A stretch of 64,000 nt of DNA from Draconibacterium mangrovi_A (GTDB lineage Bacteria > Bacteroidota > Bacteroidia > Bacteroidales > Prolixibacteraceae): contig NZ_JBBIXN010000006.1 of NCBI RefSeq assembly GCF_037646455.1, positions 62,001-126,000 on the forward strand. Reading direction: 5' to 3'. The notes beneath the pieces were generated by a model, which did no database searches, was not told the DNA's origin, and worked only from the letters and a program-made list of their open reading frames with translations. The position numbers and the translations under genes were made by a program. The first letter of the stretch is position 1, and every line of letters begins with the position of its first letter. Of this stretch, positions 17,714-27,057 are shown piece after piece.

Positions 17714-20700
17714 TTATAACTTTTGACGGTATTCGGTAGGTGTACATTTAAACTGTTTTTGAAAAACGGTCCGGAAATGTTTTACGTCGTTGAATCCAAC
17801 ATCGTAAGCAATTTCGGTGATTGTTTTTTCTTTATCGGCCATTAACTGAGCCGCGCGTTTTATTCTCAGCGATCGAATAAATTCTGCGGTAGAATATCCT
17901 GTCAAACTTTTCAGCCTCCGATATAATGATGATGTGCTCATGTGCATTTCGGAAGCGAGTGCATCGGAATTAAATTTCGAGTTTTGCAAATTGTCCTCAA
18001 CAATGGAAATAGCATTTTCAATAAACATTTCCTCCGAAGAAGTTATCTCAACATCAGAAGGTTCCAAACGGACCGATTTACTGTATTTCTTTTGTAACTT
18101 TTTGCGTCGTGAGAAAATATTCTTGACTTTCTCGGTCAATAAAACCGGATCGAAAGGTTTAGAGATAAAATCATCGGCTCCGAGTTGTGTGCCAAGGAAC
18201 CTGAACTGTTCATCATCTTTGGCGGTAAGAAAAATAAGCGGGATGGTTGATGTACTGTCATTTTCACGCAATTTCTTACAAAATTCAAAGCCGTCCATCT
18301 CCGGCATCATTACATCTGAAACGATGAGATCAGGTTTTAGTGTCAGTGCTTTCTCATATCCCTCTTTTCCGTTTTCAGCAGTTTCTACATGATATAAGGG
18401 AGCTAAAATGGTAAGCAGGTACTCTCTCATTTCCCGGTTATCTTCAACTACCAGTATACATTCATCCGAGGCAATTGCTTCAACAGGCTTATCCGGAAAG
18501 ATATTTTTCATGACCACATCGCTAATGCCCGAGCGCTTCTTTTCGGCTTTGGGTTCAATAATTTCATCGGGTTTTAAATGTCCGGTTCCCTTTGGTATTG
18601 CAAGTGTAAACTGAGTAAGTTTAAAAGGCTCACTTACTACCGATAGATTTCCCTTGTGCAGTTCAGCAAAGTGTTTTGCCAGGGCCAGACCAATGCCTGA
18701 ACTCCCATCCTTTTTGCTATCGGCTCCCCGGTAAAAGCGGTCAAAAATAAACTCAAGTTCGCTTTTGGGGATTCCGTGACCATTATCAGAAACCGTAAGC
18801 AAAACCTCCTCCTCTTCTTCATACAGCGCTACTTCAATTTTGCCATTTTCCTGCACGTGGTTAAAGGCATTGGATAATAAATTATTAAAGATGATCTCAA
18901 TCTTATCCCTGTCGATCCAAAGATCAGTAGTATTAATCGCAAAATTAGTTTTGAATAGAATGTTGTTTATCTCGGCAAGTTCCTGAAATGGATAACATAA
19001 TTCGGTAACAAACTCCACTAAGTTTGTTTTTGAAGCCGCCAATTTTTCGTTTCCTGTTTCCAGTTTTCTGAAGTCGAGCAACTGGTTGATCAACTTCATT
19101 AGACGAACTGAATTGTTATTGATGATTTTTATTTTGTGCTCGGTCTCTTCTGATAGCTGATATTCCTCTTTTTTGCGCAATAATTCTTTAAGCGGAGCCA
19201 GAATCAAGGTTAAGGGTGTGCGAAATTCGTGGGACAGGTTAGTAAAAAACCGCAGGCGCAACTCATGGATTTTCTGATCCTGCCGATGCTTCAGTTTCTC
19301 CATTTCGAGACTATTGGCAAGACGTACCTGTTTCACCGCATTCCATCTGATCACCGTAACAATTCCAACAATAGTAATGATGTAAAACAACAGTGCATAC
19401 CAGGTTTGCCAGAACGGTGGTAGAATTTCAATGGTCAAAGTCGTCGGTTCTGTGTTCCATACATTATGGCTATTGGCACTCATCAACAATAATTCATATT
19501 CTCCGGCCCTTAAACTGTTAAAGTTCACAAACCTCCTGGTACCAAGATATTGCCAGTCATTATCATACTTCTCGAGTTTATACTTGTATAAATTACCGCC
19601 CTGAGCACGGTAATCGAGCGCCGAGAACCGTATTTCAAAATTGTTAAACCGGTAGGGAACTACAATTTTATCCTCATGAATTATGGACTGATCCATAACC
19701 ACTTTCGAACCATACTTCTGATCAATGGAAACAGGTTCATTATGAATTCTCAGCTCCGTGAGTATAGGCTTATGCGCGGTAGGAAGCGCTTCTATTTTTC
19801 CGGGATTAAAGTAGGTAAGCCCATTTGAGCCACCAAAAAATATCTCGCCCTCCTGGTTTCGAAAAACTGATGCTTCTGTAAAGTTCTTTCCGCCAACACC
19901 ATCCGTTTCCTTGTAATTTCGAATAGCAAGCTCCTGATCCTGATCTTCGATTCTGGAAATACCAAGGCTTGTACTAATCCAAATATTTCCATCCGAATCT
20001 CCTGAAATTCCTTTGATGAAATTACTGGCAAGTCCGTCTTTTTCGGTATACAATTTTAACGTAAAACGGGAATTCTCAGACTCTGATAATTTATTGAGCC
20101 CGTTTGGAGTACCGATCCACAAATTTCCGCGAATATCCTGATCGATGCAGGTGATGATGTTTCCGGTAAATTCTCCGTCAATCTCGAAGTTTTCTTCCGC
20201 CAGAATAACTGTGGTATCCGAAGGATCATAAAAGTGCAAACCATTATAAGTTCCCACCCAAATTCTTCCGCGGTTATCTTCGTACAAATAACTTATCCTG
20301 TCGCTGTTTAAATTACCAGATTCCTTGTCGTTTATATTGAGGGACTTAATCAACTTGTAGTCATTGGTTTTGTCCAGGATATACAATCCACTCATTAAAC
20401 TGCCTAACCACAGTTTATCCTCTGCATCGATAATTGAAACGATCTGTCGCCTGTTCTCATAGTCCGGGTCAAGTTTTGGCCTGATCATTTGCGGAACATT
20501 ATCTCGGAACCGGATTACATACAATCCCAGATTTGTTCCTACCCAAATAACACCGTCTTTATCCTCGTATAAATATTTTATGATTAGGAATCGGGACTTA
20601 TTCACGCCCTGCGGATAAGGTACCGGATAAAAGTTTTCGCGATCGGGCGACCATACCAGGCCACTTCCGATAGTTCCCAGCCACAGATTTTTCTTCCTGT

Positions 20701-21790
20701 CGTCGACCACCGTCATTATGCGAGTATTCCGAAGTCCTTTAAAGCGTTCCGGATTAAATCCAACAGTTTTAAAGTCCAATTTAGGCGTAAGCACACATAT
20801 TCCACCACCATTTGTTCCCAGCCAAAGGTTATGGTCTTTGTCCTCGAAAATATTTAAAACGGCATCATAATCCTTGTTCAGCGTTGCCCTGTTCTCAGGA
20901 TAGATCTGATAGCGCTGAAAAACCTCCTTTGCAGGATCGAAATAATAAAATCCGTTACCCCAGGTTCCCAGCCACACCATACCATTATTATCTAAACATA
21001 TCGATTCGTAGGCATTAACGTTTTCAATTTCATAACGTGTTCGTTCGTAGGTGTGCAAATCGAATCTGGTCAATCCTGACTCAGCTATCCACAAAACATT
21101 TCTTTTTGGGTCATATTTTATTTCATGACATACCATCGAAATATTCGGCTGATCTGCCTGTACGACACTTTCTTTTGTACTGGAGAATCTGTAAAGTCCA
21201 CCACCGGTACCTACCCAAATATCTCCATTCAGGGTTTCAACAATTGAATTTATTGTTCCGCTTAAGTATCGAATTGATGTTTTCTTATTCTCATCATAAA
21301 TAATCAATCCGTGGTTCCAGGTCCCCATCCAAATACGACCGTACTTATCTTCATAAAACGACAAAACCCGGCTATCCGGCAAAACTTCACTTTTATTCTT
21401 ATAATTTGAAATGATATTTGAGAAGACCTCTTTATCTGCATCGTACTTACTTACTCCACCCGACTTGGTTCCAATCCAAATGTTCCCTTCACTATCGACA
21501 AACAGCGATTCAATGGATGGATTTACAAGGCTGTTAGAATCACCCGGAACCTGGTTAAAGATCTTAAAATCGTAACCATCGTAACGATTCAATCCGCCAC
21601 GCGTTCCGATCCAGATAAATCCGTCGTAATCCTGAACGATCGAAGTTACTTCGTTATGCGACAAGCCATTATCTACAGTATAAAAGTTTTTAAGTAATTG
21701 TTCGGGCTGAGCACTAATTACAACTGACAAGTACATCAGAAAGAGGGTAAGCTGATATTTGATCAACCTTGTCATATCAGTTAATCTCAT
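17714..21790 (-). CDS. Hybrid two-component system sensor/regulator (HTCS)
   Basis: This 1358-residue one-protein signalling system is exported at its N-terminus (signal ending VISAQ; M6 at 21775 is an equally good start). About 13-14 Reg_prop propeller repeats (pattern GxIWIGTxxGLxxYD) lead to a Y_Y_Y domain and a membrane span near 793-815. Then come a histidine kinase with phospho-acceptor H854 in NLSHEFRTPL, an ATPase domain (SDNGHGIP, GSSGIGLALAK), a receiver with D1159 in IVSDVMMPEMDG and a C-terminal AraC-type helix-turn-helix. It senses a periplasmic sugar fragment and probably activates the divergent-free, downstream susCD promoter at 17551-17578. It lies between the GH28/sulfatase genes and susCD, so it most likely controls locus 1. 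Confidence 0.96.
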   Translation of the reverse strand: MRLTDMTRLIKYQLTLFLMYLSVVISAQPEQLLKNFYTVDNGLSHNEVTSIVQDYDGFIWIGTRGGLNRYDGYDFKIFNQVPGDSNSLVNPSIESLFVDSEGNIWIGTKSGGVSKYDADKEVFSNIISNYKNKSEVLPDSRVLSFYEDKYGRIWMGTWNHGLIIYDENKKTSIRYLSGTINSIVETLNGDIWVGTGGGLYRFSSTKESVVQADQPNISMVCHEIKYDPKRNVLWIAESGLTRFDLHTYERTRYEIENVNAYESICLDNNGMVWLGTWGNGFYYFDPAKEVFQRYQIYPENRATLNKDYDAVLNIFEDKDHNLWLGTNGGGICVLTPKLDFKTVGFNPERFKGLRNTRIMTVVDDRKKNLWLGTIGSGLVWSPDRENFYPVPYPQGVNKSRFLIIKYLYEDKDGVIWVGTNLGLYVIRFRDNVPQMIRPKLDPDYENRRQIVSIIDAEDKLWLGSLMSGLYILDKTNDYKLIKSLNINDKESGNLNSDRISYLYEDNRGRIWVGTYNGLHFYDPSDTTVILAEENFEIDGEFTGNIITCIDQDIRGNLWIGTPNGLNKLSESENSRFTLKLYTEKDGLASNFIKGISGDSDGNIWISTSLGISRIEDQDQELAIRNYKETDGVGGKNFTEASVFRNQEGEIFFGGSNGLTYFNPGKIEALPTAHKPILTELRIHNEPVSIDQKYGSKVVMDQSIIHEDKIVVPYRFNNFEIRFSALDYRAQGGNLYKYKLEKYDNDWQYLGTRRFVNFNSLRAGEYELLLMSANSHNVWNTEPTTLTIEILPPFWQTWYALLFYIITIVGIVTVIRWNAVKQVRLANSLEMEKLKHRQDQKIHELRLRFFTNLSHEFRTPLTLILAPLKELLRKKEEYQLSEETEHKIKIINNNSVRLMKLINQLLDFRKLETGNEKLAASKTNLVEFVTELCYPFQELAEINNILFKTNFAINTTDLWIDRDKIEIIFNNLLSNAFNHVQENGKIEVALYEEEEEVLLTVSDNGHGIPKSELEFIFDRFYRGADSKKDGSSGIGLALAKHFAELHKGNLSVVSEPFKLTQFTLAIPKGTGHLKPDEIIEPKAEKKRSGISDVVMKNIFPDKPVEAIASDECILVVEDNREMREYLLTILAPLYHVETAENGKEGYEKALTLKPDLIVSDVMMPEMDGFEFCKKLRENDSTSTIPLIFLTAKDDEQFRFLGTQLGADDFISKPFDPVLLTEKVKNIFSRRKKLQKKYSKSVRLEPSDVEITSSEEMFIENAISIVEDNLQNSKFNSDALASEMHMSTSSLYRRLKSLTGYSTAEFIRSLRIKRAAQLMADKEKTITEIAYDVGFNDVKHFRTVFQKQFKCTPTEYRQKL

Positions 21791-21914
21791 TCTTTAGTTC
21801 AAACAGTTTTTGTTCAAGAAACTTTCTAATCCAAAAGCAAAGCATCAACTTCAGGTTTTGCCAATATACTAATTCTATTGAATATGCCTGCCTGAAACTG
21901 TAATCTAAATATTC

Positions 21915-23291
21915 CTATTCAGGCTGAACCAACTGATAATGATTGTCATAAAGTTTTAACTGGCGTGCTTTCCAAACGGCACCTTCGAGAAATACCGGAT
22001 GCGGAAGCGATACGTCCCAATCTCCCAGCTGTTTTAACAGCGATGTGGTAACATCGAGATGATCCAGCGCCACATTATTCTGTTCCGAAATATCTTTTGA
22101 CAGGTCGAAAAGCAGGGGAAGTCTATCGGGTAAACGCACAAGTTTCCAGTCGCCCTGCCGGATAGCGGCACTGATGGTAAACCGCCAGTTAAAAGATTCA
22201 TGAGGCGCACCGCTGGCTTTATCCTTCAAATAGGGCATAAGATTAACTCCATCGAATTTTACTTCGTCAGTTTTCACTCCTCCTGCCAGTTCGAAAAAGG
22301 TGGCAGCCAGATCGAGTGAAATTACGGGATTTTCATAGGTTTCTCCACCGGGCAAGTTACCGGGCCAACTCATTACAAAAGGAACATGAATACCTCCCTC
22401 GAGCAAAATGCCTTTTTGCCCGTTAAAGGGTGCATTGATCGATCCGTTAGAATCACACGGACCGCCATTGTCGCTAAGAAAAACGACCAATGTATTTTCG
22501 GCCACTCCATTCTCTTCCAGCGCCTTCATAATGCGTCCCACGTTAACATCGAGTCGGTGAACCATGGCACAATAAGTCCGTCGTTTTTTATCTGTAATGT
22601 GTTGGAATAATTCGAGGTCGGCGGCTGTGGCCTGCATGGGTGCATGTGGTGCATTAAACGAGGCGAACAGAAAAAAAGGTTCGTCTTTGTTTCGTTTGAT
22701 AAAATCAACACATTCATCGCCTTTATCATCGGTAATATAGGTAATTTCCTGGGGTGTTTTGTAATTGCACTCAATCGGAGCTTTGTAACCTTTTCCGTCA
22801 GATAAAGCCGCAAAATAATCGTGGCCTCCGCCGGTGTAGCCCCAAAACTGGTCAAATCCGCGTTGTAATGGATGAAATTTTGGCAAGGTACCCAGGTGCC
22901 ATTTCCCAACCAGTCCGGTGGTGTAATCCAAATTTTGCAGGCGTTTGGCAATTGTTGTTTCCGTGAGTGGCAAACCGTTATATTCTTCATCAAATCCCGG
23001 TTGAACACCACCCAGATTATTATCATGACCAAAAGTAACCTGGTTTCTTCCGGTCAGCATTCCCGCCCGTGAAGGACTGCATACCGGTCCCGAAACATAT
23101 CCGTTAGTGAAATTGACACCGTTTTCAGCCAATCGGTCGATATTTGGCGTTGGTATTTGCGTGCTGCCATTCAAGCTAAGATCAGCAAATCCCAGATCAT
23201 CGGCAAGTATGATGATAAAATTTGGCTTTTTATCCTGCGCCAATGCGGGTAAAACAAATGCTATCAATAACAATACTAACAAATTCTTCAT
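21915..23291 (-). CDS. Sulfatase (S1 family), C-S-P-S-R type
   Basis: I place the start at the ATG at 23291, giving 458 residues. A longer frame from 23330 would overlap the preceding gene and put 13 charged residues before the signal peptide MKNLLVLLLIAFVLPALAQ. The protein has D31-D32 in ILADDLGFAD, the signature CSPSRAGMLTGRNQ from Cys71, GKWHLG and LSDNGGP. It resembles the C-G-P-S-R sulfatase at 10907-12316, so the two may have split specificities. It lacks a lipobox and is probably soluble in the periplasm. The gap to the upstream sulfatase gene is 7 bases. Confidence 0.92.
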   Translation of the reverse strand: MKNLLVLLLIAFVLPALAQDKKPNFIIILADDLGFADLSLNGSTQIPTPNIDRLAENGVNFTNGYVSGPVCSPSRAGMLTGRNQVTFGHDNNLGGVQPGFDEEYNGLPLTETTIAKRLQNLDYTTGLVGKWHLGTLPKFHPLQRGFDQFWGYTGGGHDYFAALSDGKGYKAPIECNYKTPQEITYITDDKGDECVDFIKRNKDEPFFLFASFNAPHAPMQATAADLELFQHITDKKRRTYCAMVHRLDVNVGRIMKALEENGVAENTLVVFLSDNGGPCDSNGSINAPFNGQKGILLEGGIHVPFVMSWPGNLPGGETYENPVISLDLAATFFELAGGVKTDEVKFDGVNLMPYLKDKASGAPHESFNWRFTISAAIRQGDWKLVRLPDRLPLLFDLSKDISEQNNVALDHLDVTTSLLKQLGDWDVSLPHPVFLEGAVWKARQLKLYDNHYQLVQPE

Positions 23292-23298
23292 TTTGGTT

Positions 23299-25194
23299 TT
23301 AGTTTCGGTTTTCGTAATTATTTGGAACAAGATTTAAACTCCCCAGGAAATCCATACAGGCGGCTTTTACATTGTAATTCCTGTCCGGCATTTCGTAAAC
23401 TTCCCTGATGGTTTCGATAAACGGTTGCTTGTTATCGGTGTACATTAAAAAGTTTATCGCAAGCAAGGAGATATCGGGATTCGAAGATTTACAGGCTTCC
23501 ATCAGTGCCTGTTCGGCGTTCCTGCTTCCCCAGTTTTGAAATGCAATCGCTGCAGCAGCTAACGAAACTGGTGGATATTCATCGCTGATGCTCTGTTCGA
23601 TTTGAGGTTTATAATCTTCCAAAAACCCGGGAGGCTGGCTGCGTAATCCCATAATTGCCCAGTAGCGCACCACTTTGTTTTTATTTTGAAGTAACTGAAT
23701 CTGTTTTTTAGTGACTTTCTGACCTCTAATTCCTGATAGCTTTGCAGCATTATAAATCTTTTCGAAAGGATAAGCTTTTTCGTTTAGTCGAAATTCGTAA
23801 GGTGTTTGCTTTTCCGAAATCAAACCGATCTCGTATTCGGGCAGAAACATGACATCGCGCGCTTTAAGCAATTCATCATCCAGTTGTTTTCTCATTCTTT
23901 GCAATACTTCCTTGTATTCCGGATTTCGGGCCAGATTATTGGTTTCCCACAGATCGTTTTCAATATCGAACAGATATTCCTCCGGTCGAGGTTCGAAATA
24001 ACTTTGCTGAAGTGAGTCGAGCAGATGATTGTCATAATCGCTTCGCATCTGTTGTACTATCTCGGAAATGTACATGTAACGGATGTAACGCCCTTGTGGA
24101 ATGAACGGCAAATAGTTGCGCGAATACAAAAATCGACCGTCTGAAATCGTTCGCACCATATCGATTCCGTTATCGGCGCGATCTGCCGACAAAACCAGGT
24201 GATCAACCGGTTTCGATCGGTCCTCACCCATTAGCACCCGTCCTTTAAGGTAATCGGGCATTTCTCCACCTGCCAGCGCAATAAGCGTGGGCGCAAGGTC
24301 TTCGAAACTAATCAATTCTTCGGTAACTACACCGGAAGTACCCCAGGGCGAAAGGTGCTTGTACATTTCAGGAAACCAGACAATAAAAGGCACACGGTAA
24401 CCATAATCGATACCGTTTGTCTTTCCCCGTGGCTCTCCCTCGCCATGATCGGCATAAAAAAAGATGATGGTGCTGTCGCGCAGGTGGTCACCGTCAAGCC
24501 GGTCGAGCAATTCGCCAATCCTTTTATCGGTCAGTGAAATGGAGTTGTAAACACGTGCAAAGTGTTTACGCATCTCAGCACTTTCGCGGTAAATAGGTGG
24601 CATTTCAAAATCGGTTTCGGCAATTCGCTCATCCTCATCGAGTTGATCCCACACGTTTTTGGTGTACCATTCATAAGGCATCGTCATGGTCCGCGACTGA
24701 TGCGATTCGTTAAAATTGAAAACCGCAAAAAACGGCTGGCCGGGCTTTCGGTTCCACCATCCTGCTTTTCCCGAACTCTCATTCCAGGCTTCTCTTATAA
24801 AAGCTTTTGGATTGGCCAAATTGTAATCGGTCTTCGAATTGTTGGTAACATAATAACCTTGCTGTTGCAGATAATACGGAAATCCCTTGATATAATCGGG
24901 AACCGGGTAATTACTTCGGTGATTGCCGGTACCGGTCTTAAAAGTGCGCACACCGGTTATTATAGTACTGCGGCTTGGCGAACATACGGTCCCGGTTGAA
25001 AATGCATTGGTAAAACGCACGCCCTCATCAGCCAGTTTATCAATTACGGGTGTATGTGCCACTACGTTCCCGTAACATCCAAAAAACTGAGGCGATGAAT
25101 CCTCGATCGTTAGCCACAAAATATTGGGCCTTGTCTGTGCCTGAAGCGATAGCACAAAAAAAAGGAGACTGAAAGCAAGTATAGTTTTGTTCAT
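23299..25194 (-). CDS. Sulfatase (S1 family) with a HEAT-like C-terminal extension
   Basis: This 631-residue exported sulfatase (signal ending LSLQAQ) begins NILWLTIEDSSPQFFG. An E31-D32 pair replaces the usual D-D, as in heparan N-sulfatase-like branches. The signature CSPSRSTIITGVRTFKTG starts at Cys71, and FYADHGEGEPRGK supplies later ligands. Past about residue 495 the catalytic domain gives way to roughly 130 residues of short helical repeats (VVRYWAIMGLR, VSLAAAAIAFQNWG, ISLLAINFLM) resembling HEAT repeats. That makes the protein longer than the usual 450-530. The extension may bind a partner or the glycan. Its gene precedes another sulfatase gene by 7 bases. Confidence 0.9.
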   Translation of the reverse strand: MNKTILAFSLLFFVLSLQAQTRPNILWLTIEDSSPQFFGCYGNVVAHTPVIDKLADEGVRFTNAFSTGTVCSPSRSTIITGVRTFKTGTGNHRSNYPVPDYIKGFPYYLQQQGYYVTNNSKTDYNLANPKAFIREAWNESSGKAGWWNRKPGQPFFAVFNFNESHQSRTMTMPYEWYTKNVWDQLDEDERIAETDFEMPPIYRESAEMRKHFARVYNSISLTDKRIGELLDRLDGDHLRDSTIIFFYADHGEGEPRGKTNGIDYGYRVPFIVWFPEMYKHLSPWGTSGVVTEELISFEDLAPTLIALAGGEMPDYLKGRVLMGEDRSKPVDHLVLSADRADNGIDMVRTISDGRFLYSRNYLPFIPQGRYIRYMYISEIVQQMRSDYDNHLLDSLQQSYFEPRPEEYLFDIENDLWETNNLARNPEYKEVLQRMRKQLDDELLKARDVMFLPEYEIGLISEKQTPYEFRLNEKAYPFEKIYNAAKLSGIRGQKVTKKQIQLLQNKNKVVRYWAIMGLRSQPPGFLEDYKPQIEQSISDEYPPVSLAAAAIAFQNWGSRNAEQALMEACKSSNPDISLLAINFLMYTDNKQPFIETIREVYEMPDRNYNVKAACMDFLGSLNLVPNNYENRN

Positions 25195-25311
25195 TTTTAA
25201 GCCTTGTTAGTTTGATTTATTCCAAGTCCGCAGTCGAATAATCCCACAGGATAAAGATAGAACTATCAGCGCCTCAAATGAACAATATTTGTTTCAAATA
25301 AGGGGTGTTTT

Positions 25312-26841
25312 CTATTCTTTCAAATACGGTTGTTTTACAAGGTTTAGATAATTATCGCCGATAAGTACTTTACTCTTAGTGATTTTGGCAAAAATATCGG
25401 CAGGTACCATCTGAAAACAATTATTGATTAAAACTTGTGTTGAAGAATCTATCTCAACAATTGCTTTCTTTTCGAGTGGTTTGCCCGATCGAACATTATC
25501 AAGGATCAATCCATGGCAATCGGTAAACGAAAGTGAAGGTCCATCTTCGGTCGTAATATCAATGTTAGAGAAACTTAAATTTTTTCCGGTATGTGCAATA
25601 AATCCCAGTTCGGCTTTCATGTTAATATTGGTTAGAGACACTTCGTCGACCGGCATTTCTTCAATACCGGTTAAAGCTCCTGCTTGGTTCACATCCACTC
25701 CCGTGACATCGCTGATGTGGATATTTCTGAAAATGGGTGTGCGCTCGCTAACCGGCTCAACGCTGGTGCCTTTATCATAAAACAGATTAAAAATGAACGC
25801 CGTTTTCTGAATGTCGCGCATCACGATGTTGTTCACCCTGATATTTTCAACCACTCCCCCACGCCCGCGGGCCGATTTCAGGCGAATGCCATTATCGGTG
25901 CCATCGAAAACGCAGTTAGAAATGGTTACGTTTTTCACGCCACCCGACATTTCGCTGCCAATAACCACTCCGCCATGACCGGATAACATCACACAGTTGG
26001 TAACCGTGATATTCTCGCAGGGCTTACCGTAATCTCTGCCGAACTCGTCGCGTCCCGACTTGATTGTGACACAATCGTCGCCCACGCTGATAAAGCAATC
26101 CGATATACGAACATTGCTGCATGACGATGGATTTACACCGTCGGTATTATAACCGTCGTGCGGATTCGAAATGGTAATTCCATGCACGCGAACATCGTTA
26201 CATCCAACCGGATTTACGGTCCAGAATGGTGAATTTTTTATAGTGATTCCTTCAATATCCACATTCTCGCATTCTATAAACTGGATAAAGGGAGGACGAA
26301 AAAAATGTGCTTTCTCATATTTCGTTCCTACAAGTTCGCGATTTTCATCGGCCCAGAATTCCTGGTAGGGTGTCAGGTCGACTTCACGGTCGCCTTCGTG
26401 TTTAAAATTCATGGTCTGGCGCACTGCTGCCCACCAAACTCCTCCGTTTCCATCGATTGTCCCTTCGCCTTTTATGGCAATATTTTTTGCGCCGTTGGCG
26501 TAGATCAGCGGCGAAAAGGTTTTCATAAAATAACCTTCATAGCGTACTTTTACGTAAGGCAAATAATCGTCAAAATTATCGGAAAACTGAATGTACGCAC
26601 CCGCCTCAAGATGGAGTGTAATGTTACTTGCCAGATGAATGGGTCCGGTAAGGTAATTTCCGGCCGGAAAAAATATCGTACCTCCTCCCTGTACTGATGC
26701 AGTTTGTATGGCTTCGTTAATTACCTCTGTGGCTTTTTCGTTCCCTCTGGTATCGGCTCCGAGTTCAGCCACGTTGTACACTTTTGACTTTATATTCGAA
26801 ATAAAAAGAAAAAGGATTAGGAATGATGTAATATTATTCAT
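25312..26841 (-). CDS. Polygalacturonase-like glycoside hydrolase, family 28
   Basis: The start at the ATG at 26841 (509 residues) gives a normal signal peptide (MNNITSFLILFLFISNIKS); the frame is open 12 codons further. The protein is a right-handed beta-helix with all GH28 motifs: NTDG (N232-D234), GDDC (D255-D256), SGHGGVVIGSE (H289) and IRLKSARG. It cleaves alpha-galacturonide bonds by inversion, either in polygalacturonan chains or from the ends of rhamnogalacturonan fragments. Exo-acting members are common in Bacteroidota, and a single Sec signal with no outer-membrane sorting signal suggests the periplasm. Its presence in a sulfatase locus indicates galacturonic acid in the target. Confidence 0.93.
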   Translation of the reverse strand: MNNITSFLILFLFISNIKSKVYNVAELGADTRGNEKATEVINEAIQTASVQGGGTIFFPAGNYLTGPIHLASNITLHLEAGAYIQFSDNFDDYLPYVKVRYEGYFMKTFSPLIYANGAKNIAIKGEGTIDGNGGVWWAAVRQTMNFKHEGDREVDLTPYQEFWADENRELVGTKYEKAHFFRPPFIQFIECENVDIEGITIKNSPFWTVNPVGCNDVRVHGITISNPHDGYNTDGVNPSSCSNVRISDCFISVGDDCVTIKSGRDEFGRDYGKPCENITVTNCVMLSGHGGVVIGSEMSGGVKNVTISNCVFDGTDNGIRLKSARGRGGVVENIRVNNIVMRDIQKTAFIFNLFYDKGTSVEPVSERTPIFRNIHISDVTGVDVNQAGALTGIEEMPVDEVSLTNINMKAELGFIAHTGKNLSFSNIDITTEDGPSLSFTDCHGLILDNVRSGKPLEKKAIVEIDSSTQVLINNCFQMVPADIFAKITKSKVLIGDNYLNLVKQPYLKE

Positions 26842-27057
26842 GACAATTGATTTTTTTATGCCGATTACCAAAAACAAACGGATAACTGTTTTATGTCCTA
26901 AATATACTATTAATAAGGCAATCGCTTAAAGCAATTCTTTGCGCCTGAAATTTAGTGACCAGACGTTTGAATTGCACGTTTAGATCGCTTCCGATACTTT
27001 TTTATATTTTGCCGTAGGCAATTACTCTTCCCGGAAAAACAAACTCTTTATTCTCAA

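Noticed and set aside
21890..21924. GCCTGAA/TTCAGGC inverted repeat
   Set aside because: The right arm is inside the sulfatase coding end and the stem is only seven bases, so chance is likely.
22526..23032. 168-codon frame on the - strand in another phase
   Set aside because: It overlaps the sulfatase gene, which has full motif support; the shifted frame has no recognisable protein features.
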